Shown piece after piece: positions 50,421 through 62,030 of a DNA stretch of 64,000 nt. The position numbers were made by a program, and so were the translations under genes. The stretch spans positions 496,001 to 560,000 of the forward strand of contig JAFBJZ010000857.1 in NCBI GenBank assembly GCA_016785225.1, in the 5' to 3' direction. A model generated the notes under the pieces. It did no database searches. It was given only the letters and a program-made list of their open reading frames with translations, and had not been told where the DNA came from. The DNA comes from Psettodes erumei (Eukaryota > Chordata > Actinopteri > Pleuronectiformes > Psettodidae). Positions within the stretch are counted from its first letter, which is position 1. Each line of letters starts with the position of its first letter.

Positions 50421-53400
50421 TATTCCCTGTTTGACTCTTCTCCATGTAACATACAGTGGTTAAGCGTCTGAATAAATCTGCTTTAGGTTAAGACATTTCT
50501 TTTCACAGCAACCGAATGTCACTAGCATGGCACTCAAGGTGAATGCCTCAGCTATACATATCAGCACATCAACTAGACATATATAGATGTGTCTAATTTG
50601 TATTTAGGTTATTGTGCATGGAAATGTTCATGTTTTTGTTGCGTATGCTCATATACAATACAGCTTTTCAGATCATGAAGAAACAGTCGTATCTCGATGA
50701 CAGTTGCATCTCTTGTGTTATCCATATCATTTAAGTGTTTTATAACCTTGAAAAATGTTGCATGTTATCCTTTAGCTGATTTGAAAGCATCACCAAAACC
50801 AGAAAAAAATATATATATATATATTATCAATCTGTTATTTGCTCTGGTGGAGCTTCTTCTCTACTGTAGTAGTTTTTCTGGATTTAGATCTGTGCCTGTT
50901 ACCGACTGTGAACTTTTGCCTGCTGCCTCTGTTCCTCTGATTGGACTGAATCTTGGTTTTGAACTCTGAACAGAATGTACTGTCCTTACATAAGTGCTTC
51001 TAGTAAACTCTGGTTGTTCGCCAAACAACCACCTCTGCTCTGTAATTCTGTGTTTGGGTCCTCTCTGAATTGTGTTTAATTTAATTAATTTTCAATAAAA
51101 TCACTACTGTCACTGGCAATATAACTGGTGAGTACCCAATAGAGAAAAAAACGTTTTCATTCTGACTGCTGATGTGTTGAAACTGTGAAATCAGTCTGCT
51201 GTATGCACTGTATATACTAAAGACTCCATTGATGGCCTGATTATTAAGACAATAAGATATGACGCCAACATTTCAAAAAAGAGGCACCTTGTTGTACTTT
51301 TATGACTGCTGTTAAATGCAATTTCTACACTTGTATTTTCCCTGTAGACTGGAGATGTGCATTGTCTTAAAGCTGTGCTCGGGTCTCCATGCTGCAAAGT
51401 TCAAAGTCTTGTTTCATCACTGAGCTGCCAGCATGAGTGTCAAGAGGAAACATGGTGATATTGTGTTACCAGAAAACTGCAGTGTGTCTTAAAACACTTA
51501 GCTTGCAACCAAAATTGCCTGCGTGAGTGGGCACTCCTCCCTTTGTTCTGGGGTCTTTTCCAAGTAGAACATGTAATGCATCATCCTCACCCACCTATCG
51601 TACAGCTCAAAACAAGGTGGGATCAAAGCCTGACACATACTATAATGGACTATAACTGTGTATAGCTTCCAACAGGGATGCTGGATTCACTGTGTGACTC
51701 AGGAAGCGTTACCAAATAGGTAAAAAAAATAACCCATCAAGATGAGGCGACATGCATTCCCTGCACCAAAGACTGCGATTTTCACCTCCTGAAAGTTGAA
51801 ACAAAGTGAGGAGGAGTGTGAAAAGGGGGCTTGTGGCAAGGATGGGGAAATGTGTGACTGCCTGTGAGCAGGGCACAATGCGTGTCGCTTTAATGCGTGT
51901 GAGTGTGTGTGCTAATTTTGGATAATAGGCCTGGGAGTGATGTTGCTGGCTAAAGTGTGGCTCCCTGGTTTAATGTTAATTAGATTTTGCTTTTGGTCGA
52001 CTTGCCCGGCGCCTGTCAACATCATGTCACAGTGGTGGTCTTTGGAGTGACACTGCCTGAGAGCCTTTTTTTCACTGGCCAGAGCCCAAAACAGGGCCAA
52101 GCAAACTACACATCGCAACAACAAACAGGGTGAGGGGAAGGGCAAAACAACATCACAAGTGAAAAAAGGTTTTCAGAATACTGATGCTAGCGCTTAATAT
52201 TGTTACTATTGGTCACTGGTATTGGTAATACCAGTGATACACTGGGGTTGTCCGGTCTCCTAAGAAAATTTAATTCCACAATCTTCCTGCAAAATTGGGG
52301 GACAACTCAATGTAGCCCTATTTTTGACTGATGTGTTTTTCCAGTACATACCTGCCCTCCTCACACAAATATTTACAATTTGTATGAACATTATCTGTTT
52401 ATATTATACAGTCAGTATCAGCACTAAAATAATATAGTGTCTCTCAGCTGTTCCTTCTATGATCATACAATTAATGACATGTGGCCATTGTGTAATGAGC
52501 CTAATGCTGATTACTGCTGGAGGTTTTGGTCATTCCTGTACTGTTTTCCATCCATGCAAGTCTTCACAATACTTCAGTATGAAATCATAGTACAGCACAT
52601 TGGCATACAGGCTCTGATTAGGTTATTAATCATATCGGCATTCTGACACTGATGAGCCACAGTTTCAAAGCAGCACATGGTAAGTTTACACCTTAGCTAA
52701 TACTGATACTTCATGATCCACCATCCCAAAACCACAGAGTATGCACCAAAGAATGGAGGAAACGTATCCATTTGCAACTTATTTTGAAAACAGTTTTTTT
52801 AATTAAGTAATATTTTACTAATTAAAGGTACTAGTCTGCGAAAAGGCTTAGTGAGTAAGATATCTCATGACACCATGGAGCTAAATATTATAATAATATC
52901 AAATTCTGTGGAGACGTGAAAGAGATCTGATAACAAAAAACTACAGAAACAAACCAGGATGCACTGAGGTGAAGGTAGGGTATACCCTTGACAAGTAGGG
53001 ACCAACACATTAAGACAAATGAATCCATGCTATCATGGGCAATGCTAACCTTCCAGTTTATCTGGGAGTGAAATCCTACATGCAGACAGATACAGGTGAG
53101 GTCTGAGTGAGTGGGCTGCCACCATACAGGTTCCCCGATAGCTTCATAAAGCTACTTCAGTATGGTACAATATAGATTTAGAGGGTGAAACTGTAGCCAG
53201 CTGGAAGATCACAGATAAATGAGAAGGTCTCTTCCAGGAAACAGACAAACATTTCACAGAAATGTCATGTCATATTGTTCTGGTGGCAGAGCACATGTAA
53301 CAATGCTGATCATTTGGAGGGGATAATGATCAAATTCTCACCTTTACAGAGTAACTGCAATACTAGTAGGACTAATGTCTTTGCTGCCTCATATGATCTG

Positions 53401-55123
53401 TACCTCTACAACTAAGGGTTGGTTGGCACATTTAACCTTAAATTCATCAATACTCATATCCACTTGTATTTAAATGTTACAGCAGCACCACACACTAACA
53501 GGCTGTTAGGAGTGCTCACTCTTGCCTCTCAATAAAATGACAAGGATAAGTGTCCAGAAAGCTGAAAAAACAAACAGGAATTGTAATGTCCTGTTGTAGA
53601 AGCAAAGTAAAGATGACTCCAACAGATAATTCCTTGTCCAAACAGTGTTCATTAGCACTAGGCATACAAACTGCCAGGCTCACAGTTAAATGAGATGAAA
53701 TCAATTAAATTCATTGTCTTTCTTTCACTTCAAATATTCTCCTTCCCCTGTCAAAACCTGGCACATACATTACCCATAACACAGCTAACTGTCAGTTCAG
53801 TAAAATATCTGGGTGTGTTACGATAGTGGAGGCTTATAGCCTACAGCCTTGAGCCAAAAGCAAGGATGAGGAGCGGGCTCAATTCAACTAAACACCCTCA
53901 GAATCGTTTTACTTTAGGACTTCTGAGACTCTTTCAGACTTTTCAGACTCTCAGGTTACAATTTACTGATAATTTAAGTCATTTATTAAAAGCAGCTCCA
54001 GTTTTCAGTGGCCTAAAATTACTTTTTGACCATCATGATTTTATAAGGAAGCCAATGAGAGGAATGTTTGAACTCCATTCAAACCCACTTATCTCTCAAA
54101 GCTTAATGCTGATGAGTGATTGCAGAATTCATTTAAAACTTAAAATGCTTACAAGAAGTTTAACTTTCAAAGTTGTAATTCATGTCCTGGGAAGTGTTGT
54201 GGTTTTGGAGCAATTTAAGTCAAAAGCGACTGCTTTTACAGCTATTTTGAGAAGGGAGTGGTGGTTCTTCCAGACCTGCAAAAAAATATGTCTCAACTAC
54301 TCTCAGTCCTGCAGTTTTAACTCTGCAGGCACATACAATACCTTTAAATGTAGCCATAAACCTCATTTCTCTTAGAATGTAAGCACCTCACCCACAGGAG
54401 TTATAATTCTTAAGAGCAAAGCCTTAATTAATAGATAAAATGCTCACTCTCATGCTCTGCCATATGGACTGCAGGCTGACTCCTTCCTTACCTCCCCCCT
54501 TTCTTCATCTTAAGCAGATTTCTTTTTTTAAATTTGAACTGTGTGAGAAAGCAATATATTCTCATTCTTCGCCGCTCATGCTGCATCTGATGATGGAAAA
54601 GAAAAAAAAAATCTCTTCCAAAGAGTGTGCAACTTGTACTGTGCATTAGCAGGCTGCGTGAACGGCTTATTGGTTCGCACTGCTCCAGGGCCAGGGGTTA
54701 CACATGAGGGTCAAAAGGTTCAGCGATTGATGGCATCACTCATCTGAACCCATCCACCAAAAAGTTCATGCCCTGCTGGGGACAGCTTTGTTTTTACTAT
54801 ACTGTAATGAGTGGAGTTGGCTAATTGGACAAACTTTCCATAGATTTCCATAGATGTATGGTCTTAGCCCTCACATGGTTGCTAACACACTGTCTTTCTT
54901 CAACATGCAAGGTCTAAGCAAACAGTACATTCTCGTGCCCAGCTACTGCTGTCTCCTTTAAAAGATGCTTGCAAATGTGAAACTGAGATGTCGACCGGCA
55001 TTTTCCATAGAGTGACCACATTAGTATGTATCTTTGGATAAGGAGCAGATAACATGCACTGAACTAGCAGCAAAGCTATTTTCTGGCCTCTGGTACAGAC
55101 GCTGAACTACTTTGCCTTCCTAT
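50418..55123. other. Anonymous non-coding DNA
   Basis: About 4.7 kb without a supported gene. A short (AT)n run lies near 50808-50824. An 11-bp perfect inverted repeat with a 3-base loop is at 52213-52237. A tandem ttccatagat pair lies at 54836-54855. The 169-codon plus-strand frame at 53866-54375 has no recognised domain, and its length is within what chance gives in 64 kb. Confidence 0.5.
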
Positions 55124-55147
55124 TCTCTCTCTCTCTCTCTCTCTCTC
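55124..55147. repeat. (TC)12 microsatellite
   Basis: Twelve TC units followed by agtgtggc. A pyrimidine run ending in cag also looks like a splice acceptor, but there is no supporting exon. Confidence 0.95.
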
Positions 55148-55199
55148 AGTGTGGCATCTACAAAATACTTGAGAAGCGTCAGGCTTGGCTGGTTTCCAT

Positions 55200-55276
55200 T
55201 CGATTTCCCCTGCGGGTCATCCATCGGCCTGGGGACGTGGCGAGCCGGAGCAACCCAGCCCCGAGGTGATTAACGG
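55200..55276. other. CpG-dense patch
   Basis: Eight CpG dinucleotides occur within about 77 bases, against a background where CpG is rare. It may be an unmethylated regulatory element or a conserved element. The 101-codon frame across it (55185-55490) shows no domain and no start context that I trust. Confidence 0.4.
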
Positions 55277-56744
55277 AAGAAAGATGGCTGCAGTTCTCAG
55301 CGTAAATCCAAAGGCATTTCAGGTGGAACACGGGTGCTTGTCTCGCAGTGAGGAATGGGGGAAGGCTTCATCTCATCCAGCACTGAAAGCCTCTCTCCCT
55401 CTCTGTCCTTACTCTTGTTTTAGCAAGTGTCTCACAACAAAGGAAAGCCGGCATAAAAAGGAGGAAGGGGAAGATGAAGAGGGGATTTAAAAGGATGATT
55501 TTTTAAAAAAGAGCCTATATAATAGAGATAATACAGATAATAAATGATAGAAACAGAAACACCAGAGGAAAGAGTGACTGAGGCTGAGAGAGCTTGAGCG
55601 CCCGGGGTGATATTAGTTAACCCCATCTGTAACCAACATCTGGCACGAGGATCCAAACACCTCAAGCGGCCTGAACAGGAAATCTTAAATTTAGCAGTCA
55701 TTCGCTCACAGAGGGCAAGACAAGCCTCGGTGCTGCTGAAACCGATAGAGATGACAACCAGGCAAACTCTCCATTCATCATCCACCTAACACATCCCCTG
55801 GCCAGTAATATGAGAGAATATCTCATGATCTGCAATCAATGGCTACTTCTAAATTCAACCAATTAACCTTTACAATGTCAAAAAACACAAAGAAATGTAA
55901 TTCTAGAGTCTGAAACATACTTTGTCATTGAAAAAATGACCAAAATATTCAATTTATAATTATATATTCACACTGGGGAAATTGGAACTTTAGAAGTGAC
56001 CAGATCAATCAATGTAAAACTGCAGTCACTTGAAGTCGCTATGTGTACAGTTTTAAAATTTCTGATTTTGACTATTTTTGCAGACTTCACACATTCTATC
56101 TGCCAACTTTCCCACCATCTCCAGAGTTGCTGCCCTGGTGAAACCTCTTCTCCTTCATTCTTTGTTTTCCCAGTTCAGCTGGATTTACTACATCTTTGCT
56201 CAGACTGTTGCATGAGCTGATTTGTCTGTGAGGATCAAATTACAGTCAGCCTGACGGTGTGCTTGTCTTGCAGAAAGCGGCTAATTTGACATAACAATAT
56301 AATGAGTCCTCTGAGCTGATTGTTCAGTGGCTGCAGTCACTTACAATTTGTCAAATCGTTCCAGTGAACCCCATGAAATGCTCAAATTGCCCGAAGCAAT
56401 ATGTTTGGTCTCTTATGATAACCTGAAGTCTATAATTGATTTTTAATCCACAAATTGCCAGATTACCTGTCAGTGACTGCTGTTTCTGTCCATGTGAATC
56501 AAGTCAAGTTATAAAATCCTTGATAAGTGGAGTCAATTTTTCAGGAAAAGTCGAAGCTGCTATTTGAGCTTCAAACCACTGGCATGTCCGTGGCAGCAAT
56601 CATGTCTGATTACACCATCGTCAGGTGGAGCTCTTCTCCTTTGGCACTACCTCAACTCTTTCCTCACTTCACATGAAAACAATTCTTTGTGTCTGAGAAA
56701 CTGTTGCATTCCTGAACAGTGTTGGGTTGTGCGGCTCTAGGGAC
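55277..56744. other. Anonymous non-coding DNA
   Basis: No gene supported. The stretch at about 55575-55790 is complex and without repeats and may be conserved; not testable here. Confidence 0.4.
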
Positions 56745-57015
56745 GGCAGTGAAGGAAAGGTGCGTTGGTCTGTTTGTCATTTTGGCTCAACCTCAATGGC
56801 TCAACAACTATTGGATGTGATTGCTGTGAAATTCCACCCAGGCCATCAGGTTCTACAAGGATGAATCCTGATATCGGTTCATTTGGAGCCACCAGCAGGT
56901 CCAAGTTTTTACTTACGTACCAATTTTTGTAGGTAATGTATACCAATGATGCTAACACTCTAACACATTCTGTCCAATGAACACTGCAGCCTCGCAGAGC
57001 CGCTAGCATGGTTGC
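56745..57015 (+). repeat. Percomorph interspersed repeat ('caacaactattggatg' type)
   Basis: The order tcaacaactattggatgtga, ttgctgtgaaatt, aggatgaatcctgatatcgg, then tgatgctaacactctaacac and cagcctcgcagagccgctag follows a repeat that is widespread in percomorph genomes (canonical words 'caactattggatggattgccatgaaatttgg' and 'gatgaatcctactgac'). The copy is diverged with gaps. I do not know its class. The 119-codon minus-strand frame at 56737-57096 lies inside it and is not a gene. Confidence 0.65.
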
Positions 57016-58107
57016 ACAATACTTCAAGTGTGATGATAATATTTCCAGCTGAAAGCCAGAGACATCAGTTAAAGACACACTACCTGATTTTGTCACAGTG
57101 CCCAGCAGCTCCCCATGTGGTGTTTAAAAAATAAGAGTAAGCTATGATGAACTATTTAGTACTTATGTTACTTTGATTCAGTAACACATCATTAACGTTT
57201 TTTTACACTTGCTTTTTTTCACATTTACACCACAGTACTCGCAGCCACATGAGGTAATGAACTCAGTTTACTTAAATTGAATATTCCTAAATAGGCCAAG
57301 CCCTGGACTTGGAAGAAACATGCATTTTACTTTGTGCCTGTCAGTGATTGTCCTGATGTCAAATGTTTCCATGCTAATTTGTGGAAAGCCATTGACAAAA
57401 AGTAATTAAATGAAAGTGAACTGAGCTGCCATGTGGTACAGTCTTCTATTGCCCTTATTGCATCGTGGGTCAGAGGAAGAATTGGCTTGGAGATTGAGAG
57501 ACAAACACAAAACATGGAGTTAAATAAGACAGCTCAGGGAGGACAAAGCACCAAATAGCAAGGGAAGCACAACAGAGATGTAAGATAGAGAAAGGGAGAG
57601 GTCACTAGAGATTAAGAAAGAGGAGAGGGCATCGCTGTTTAAACCACCTCCCCCTGGAACGAAGACAAATTGGGCTACACGCTTGTCTCGGTAGACCCCA
57701 CGTCCCTATCTCTCTCTGAGGAGGAAGCCCGTGTCTCCCAAGCATTAAAGTGGAAAAACCAACGCCACTGCAAGAATTTAATGAGAAGGGCTCGGCACTA
57801 GCTTTCTGCTCTGTGTGTGACACAACACTTCTGAACATGCAGTGATTTTCACTCTGTCTTCTTTATTCACTGCTTTATTTCCCACTGCCTGCACTGGGGG
57901 GCTGGAGTTGATGTCCAACCTTAAAACCAGAACAGGTCTGGTCAGTCCACAGATGTTTTCCCTCAGCAAGTTCATTATTGGGTCGATATTGTGATGTCAC
58001 TTTGATAAATAATCTCCTGATAAATAATTTGAAAAAAACCTTCCACCTAAGCATAGCATTATGTTTATTTGCATTATTACTTCAGTTTGTTATTTGATCA
58101 CTGATAA
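57016..58107. other. Anonymous non-coding DNA
   Basis: No gene supported. Purine-rich sequence is found near 57535-57630. The minus frames at 57605-57975 have no domain. Confidence 0.45.
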
Positions 58108-58622
58108 AATCCCCTCTTACCTGCAGTCACAATCCACACCATAAACCGCAATCTTCGTTTTCAAAACACAATCAACCTTTCTATACCCAAAGCTCGTACC
58201 ACTTTTGGCCGCACTTCCTTCCAGTTCTCAGCTGCCAATGACTGGAATCACCTCCAACAAATCCTGAAAATCTCTTCATTTCTTCCCCTATCGACTTCCA
58301 AAACTGCATTACAGTCAGTAATAAAAGATCACAGCACTTGTTTTTAATCATCAGCATAAATGTCCCATCCATTGTAATTGTTTATATGTTTGTTTCATAA
58401 TAGTGAGTTAGCTGTCTTTTATGTTCTTACATTGCTTCAGTTGTTCCCCATGTCATTGTGATGATTATGTTTTAATTGTATGACTGTATCAGCTTTCATG
58501 TTTTTACTGTTGTGTATCTGTTGTGCCTATGCGGCCTCTTGGCCAGGTCGTCATTGAAAATGAGAATTGGTTCTCAACTGATTTACCTGGTTAAATAAAG
58601 GTTAAATTTAATTAAATTAAAT
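58108..58622 (+). mobile_element. 5'-truncated LINE, ORF2 C-terminus and 3' tail
   Basis: An open frame of 79 codons from 58108 to the stop at 58345-58347 matches the end of the reverse-transcriptase protein of fish L2/jockey-like LINEs: I-P-K-A-R-T-T-F-G-R-T-S-F-Q-F-S-A-A, then D-W-N-x-L-Q and a final S-K-T-A-L. In the family this reads P-K-x-R-T-x-L-G-K-x-A-F-x-F-x-A-P-x-x-W-N-x-L-Q. The 3' UTR ends in a box common in fish (ttggccaggtcgtcattgaa at 58539 to tacctggttaaataaagg at about 58600), followed by a TTAAAT-type tail to 58622. The 5' end, including the endonuclease and polymerase domains, is absent, as usual for dead-on-arrival LINE copies. The exact clade is not certain. Confidence 0.85.
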
Positions 58623-60835
58623 TTGCTCAGTTAATTTTTTATACATAAAATACAGAGGAATCCATGTACTCCAAATGTGCAGCACTGTACATGTTGAGGT
58701 CAAATTATTAGCCTAGGTTCAGTTAGTTGTTTTGATACAATTGGCATAAATATATGATTCTGCTTTAAACCAGGTTTACTCACATTAAACTGTCTGCTGC
58801 TTCAAAATGTTGTCATGACGGTGACAGCACTGTTTAGTTTTTCTTTATTTCTTTTGACCCTGCTTCTGTATACATCCACATGATACGATATTTCTGTTAT
58901 GTAATGCTGTCTGCTCTGTAGCATTGCATCATATTGTTTAAAACTCTTTTGATTAGCTCATGCCGATCATGAGACTTCTTAAATATTTATATATATTTGT
59001 TGATATCATTTTAACATGAAATTGACTTTCCAAATCTTAATTTGTTAAAAAGATGACAAATGTTTGTAACAACATTTAGTTCTATGTAATGTAGATGGAA
59101 TTGAACTCGCACCCTTTTCCACCCAATTTTCCCTCACAAAACTGGATTTGCTAATCTGAAGGATCAACATCTATCTCCTTAGGCTACAGTTCCTGCACCC
59201 ATTTTAAGCAGATCACAGTTTAGTGGCTCAATAGTCTCGGCAACCCAAAAAATAAAAAACAGACCTACAAAGAAGCTCTGTGCTCCCTTTGTAAATATTT
59301 GATCAAGGTTGAAGTCAGGAACAACCATGAGATTGGAGTACAGCACTAACTGTTGTTTTGTTGGTTTTTTAGAGCTGCTTATATCAGATCGGGGGATGAG
59401 GAGAAGTGAAGGGTACAAAAAATTAATTTAGTTGGAGTGGGAGTCAGGAGAGCTCAGAGGCGAGGGGAGAAGGGGGATTGTGTTGAAGGTGGAGGAAGGG
59501 GGTGATGGATGAACACTCCCAACTCAGGTCTGATTGAGTGATAGAACAAGCCTTATGAATTTATGCTCTGTAAGAAACAAGAGTAAGTACACACACAAAC
59601 ACACACACTGCAAGCAAAACCCATTCTGCTTTTTTCCACCTGTTGACACACTCAGACCAATTTACACAGTAATTACAAGTTCATCACACTGTCTTACCTA
59701 TTTCACTGGACCTTATTATTCAAACTGTTAGCTGTAAACATCAGGTAGATGGAGGCAATTTCAATGTCAACAGTCAACAGCAATTTAGTACAGAAAACAG
59801 TTCAATGAGCCACAGCAGAATCCATACAAAATACCGGCGTGTTCAATTCAAGATTTAAGAAAAAACAAGTTTATTGACCTATTCTGAGAGCACTGACCTC
59901 AGCTCTATCTGAAAGGTCTGAAAGAACAAACAAAATGTTTTCTTTTTCCGTGAACGAATGAACAAGAGAGATGCGAGAGCCTGGCAATTAGACCCCATCT
60001 CGACGTCATCAAATTAGAAAGGGGGTGAAATGGCACAAAGCATAGGAACACCCTGCCACTACAGCTATCACCCATTCCCGTGACACTGCTGGTGCTGATG
60101 ATGGGAAGAGAATGCTGAATCTAGATGTTGGGATGAGGAGTGGTCTTTGAAGAGCTCGAACTGGGCACTAGATAAGAAGACCGGAGGTAGATGTGTTGGA
60201 GGAGGTTTGCAGTGAAATGCACTGAAATGACAGCTAACTGCAGAGGAGAGAAACACTTAAAGTTTGACACCTATGCCACAATTGGCTGAATGGGATCGTA
60301 GCAGAATCTAATTGATCTTGTCAGCTGAAGTGAGCAATAAAGATAGTCTTCTAGTCTTCTTGACTGAAGTAGGGCTGAGCTTAATGTTTTCAGGTTTAAA
60401 GTGAGTGTTCTCCTGGATTTGTTTACATCTGTGATAGCTTGCAGTGCTTTTTTGCTGCACTGTACTCCAGCAGCCTGATCTCAGCAATTAATCCGCTGAG
60501 TAAAAGATGATTATCGCTGACAGAAATTATTTCTAAAACCACAAAAAATTAGACCCGGGCTGTAAATAGCCAGAGTTTGGTTTCCTTCTCAGTGTGTATT
60601 TCTATGCCAATTGCTGGCCATTTATCTTCATGAAATGATAATAATATATTTATTTCCTCATTAACAGCCATGGAGGACATTTTAAAATGTGCCCTTACAT
60701 GTCCTCCACACTTTGCATCTTGATGCCGACTTTGAGCTTCATCCTGAATCCTAATCTTCCACGCATAATTCATTAATAACTTTTACTGCAAATGCTACTT
60801 TGTGAGCACTTAACAAATGTAAAATTAAGTTATAT
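58623..60835. other. Anonymous non-coding DNA; possible minus-strand gene end
   Basis: No gene is annotated. On the minus strand a polyadenylation signal AATAAA lies at 59875-59870, with a T-rich stretch after it. A possible last coding exon with a stop at 60070-60068 is discussed in the findings. Otherwise the sequence is AT-rich without named repeats. Confidence 0.4.
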
Positions 60836-60856
60836 TGTGTGTGTGTGTGTGTGTGT
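60836..60856. repeat. (GT)10 microsatellite
   Basis: About ten GT units. Confidence 0.95.
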
Positions 60857-60959
60857 CTGCACCCATACATTATTTTCCAGGGCTGCAGCTATAATGTGCT
60901 CAGAATAATAATCCATGGTTACAGAAGCATGTTAATGTGACCAGAAATGGGAGAAGCCA

Positions 60960-60983
60960 GGGGGTGGGGTGGGGGTGGGGGGG
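60960..60983 (+). other. G-quadruplex candidate
   Basis: Four G runs of 5, 4, 5 and 7 bases are separated by single T bases. This is an almost ideal pattern for a stable G-quadruplex with one-base loops. It is followed by tgtc, like the G run at 6706-6717. Confidence 0.8.
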
Positions 60984-61810
60984 TGTCAAGAAAAATCAAA
61001 TAGCTGTAAGAATTAGAAGGGAGAATCAGACATGATGAGGAAAGAAAAATGAAAAATAAGGAAGCAGTGGAATGACTACATAAAAAATGAGGAAATGATG
61101 GATAAATGCAAAATATGGATATAGAAAAATGTTAGAAATGAATGAACAAATGACTAAAAAAGAAAATGGGGGATGAAGGGTAGGAAGAAGGTGTGGAGAA
61201 AGGGGGAAGGAAAAGATTAAGATGGGCAGATGAAAAAAATGAAGAGGAATGTGAGATAAAATAATTCACTGTTTGGTGAGAGCAAAGGAACAGAAAAATG
61301 CAAGAAAAACAACATGGGAAGATCTGATAAATTAACAGTGCAAGGTCAAAGGGAAATAAGGACAGCAGAAGAAAGGACAAAAGAAAGGAGGTAAGGAGCC
61401 CAAAAGAAGAAGAGGAAGTGAGCGAGAAACTTACTAAACTGTTCAGTAAAACATGAGGATTGTTGTCTAACTGACACACACCAATATCATAGTAAGATGG
61501 TGACATTTCTTTCACCTTTCTGAGGGAGAATATAGCTGCTTCCACTCTGCTGTCAGCAGGGATGACTGATGGAAGCTGAGTGAAGTGCATTTCACCATTC
61601 AGAATGAGAAAGCGTTCGGGGAAATGGCAGGAACACCCATCTACAGCTTTCACCAGTGTATTGGAGAGCTGTCACAGCTCCAGAGTGAAGGGCCACCTAT
61701 TGAGCCTGACAAAAGAACACAAACTGTCTGAAAGTCCTGACGTGCCGAGGTGGTGGGGGTGGGGGGTTGCAGGGATGGAGGTGACTGCGGCCTAAAGAAC
61801 CACCTGGCAA
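60984..61810. other. Purine-rich DNA and a stop-poor patch
   Basis: From about 61000 to 61440 the plus strand is A- and G-rich. Its complement yields the S-, F- and L-rich tail of a 173-codon minus frame. The head of that frame, 61516-61668, is better in composition and is discussed in the findings as a possible exon. Confidence 0.45.
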
Positions 61811-62030
61811 CCGTCAGCCAACCTCCCTGTCAGGAATATCGCATCAGATTGAATCTTACAGCTTCCAAAAACAAGCGGCGGTCACGAGTTTCAATCTGCG
61901 GGGCAGGTGGAGCACAAACTCTCTCTTTGGCTTTCGTCAGGCCCATTTATTTTCCCACCCCCACTCCTTGATCCGCGGTGTTTGTTTGGTGTCGTCGTCG
62001 ATTTGGCTCGTCCCACTCCATGCCAGCCGA
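61811..62030. other. CpG-dense patch
   Basis: About fourteen CpG dinucleotides fall within 220 bases, including gtcgtcgtcgat at 61991-62002, well above the surroundings. A regulatory or conserved element is possible. No open frame of note. Confidence 0.4.

Noticed and set aside
53866..54375. 169-codon plus-strand open frame
   Set aside because: No domain, no signal or coiled-coil pattern, no splice or promoter support; a frame or two of this length is expected by chance in 64 kb read six ways.
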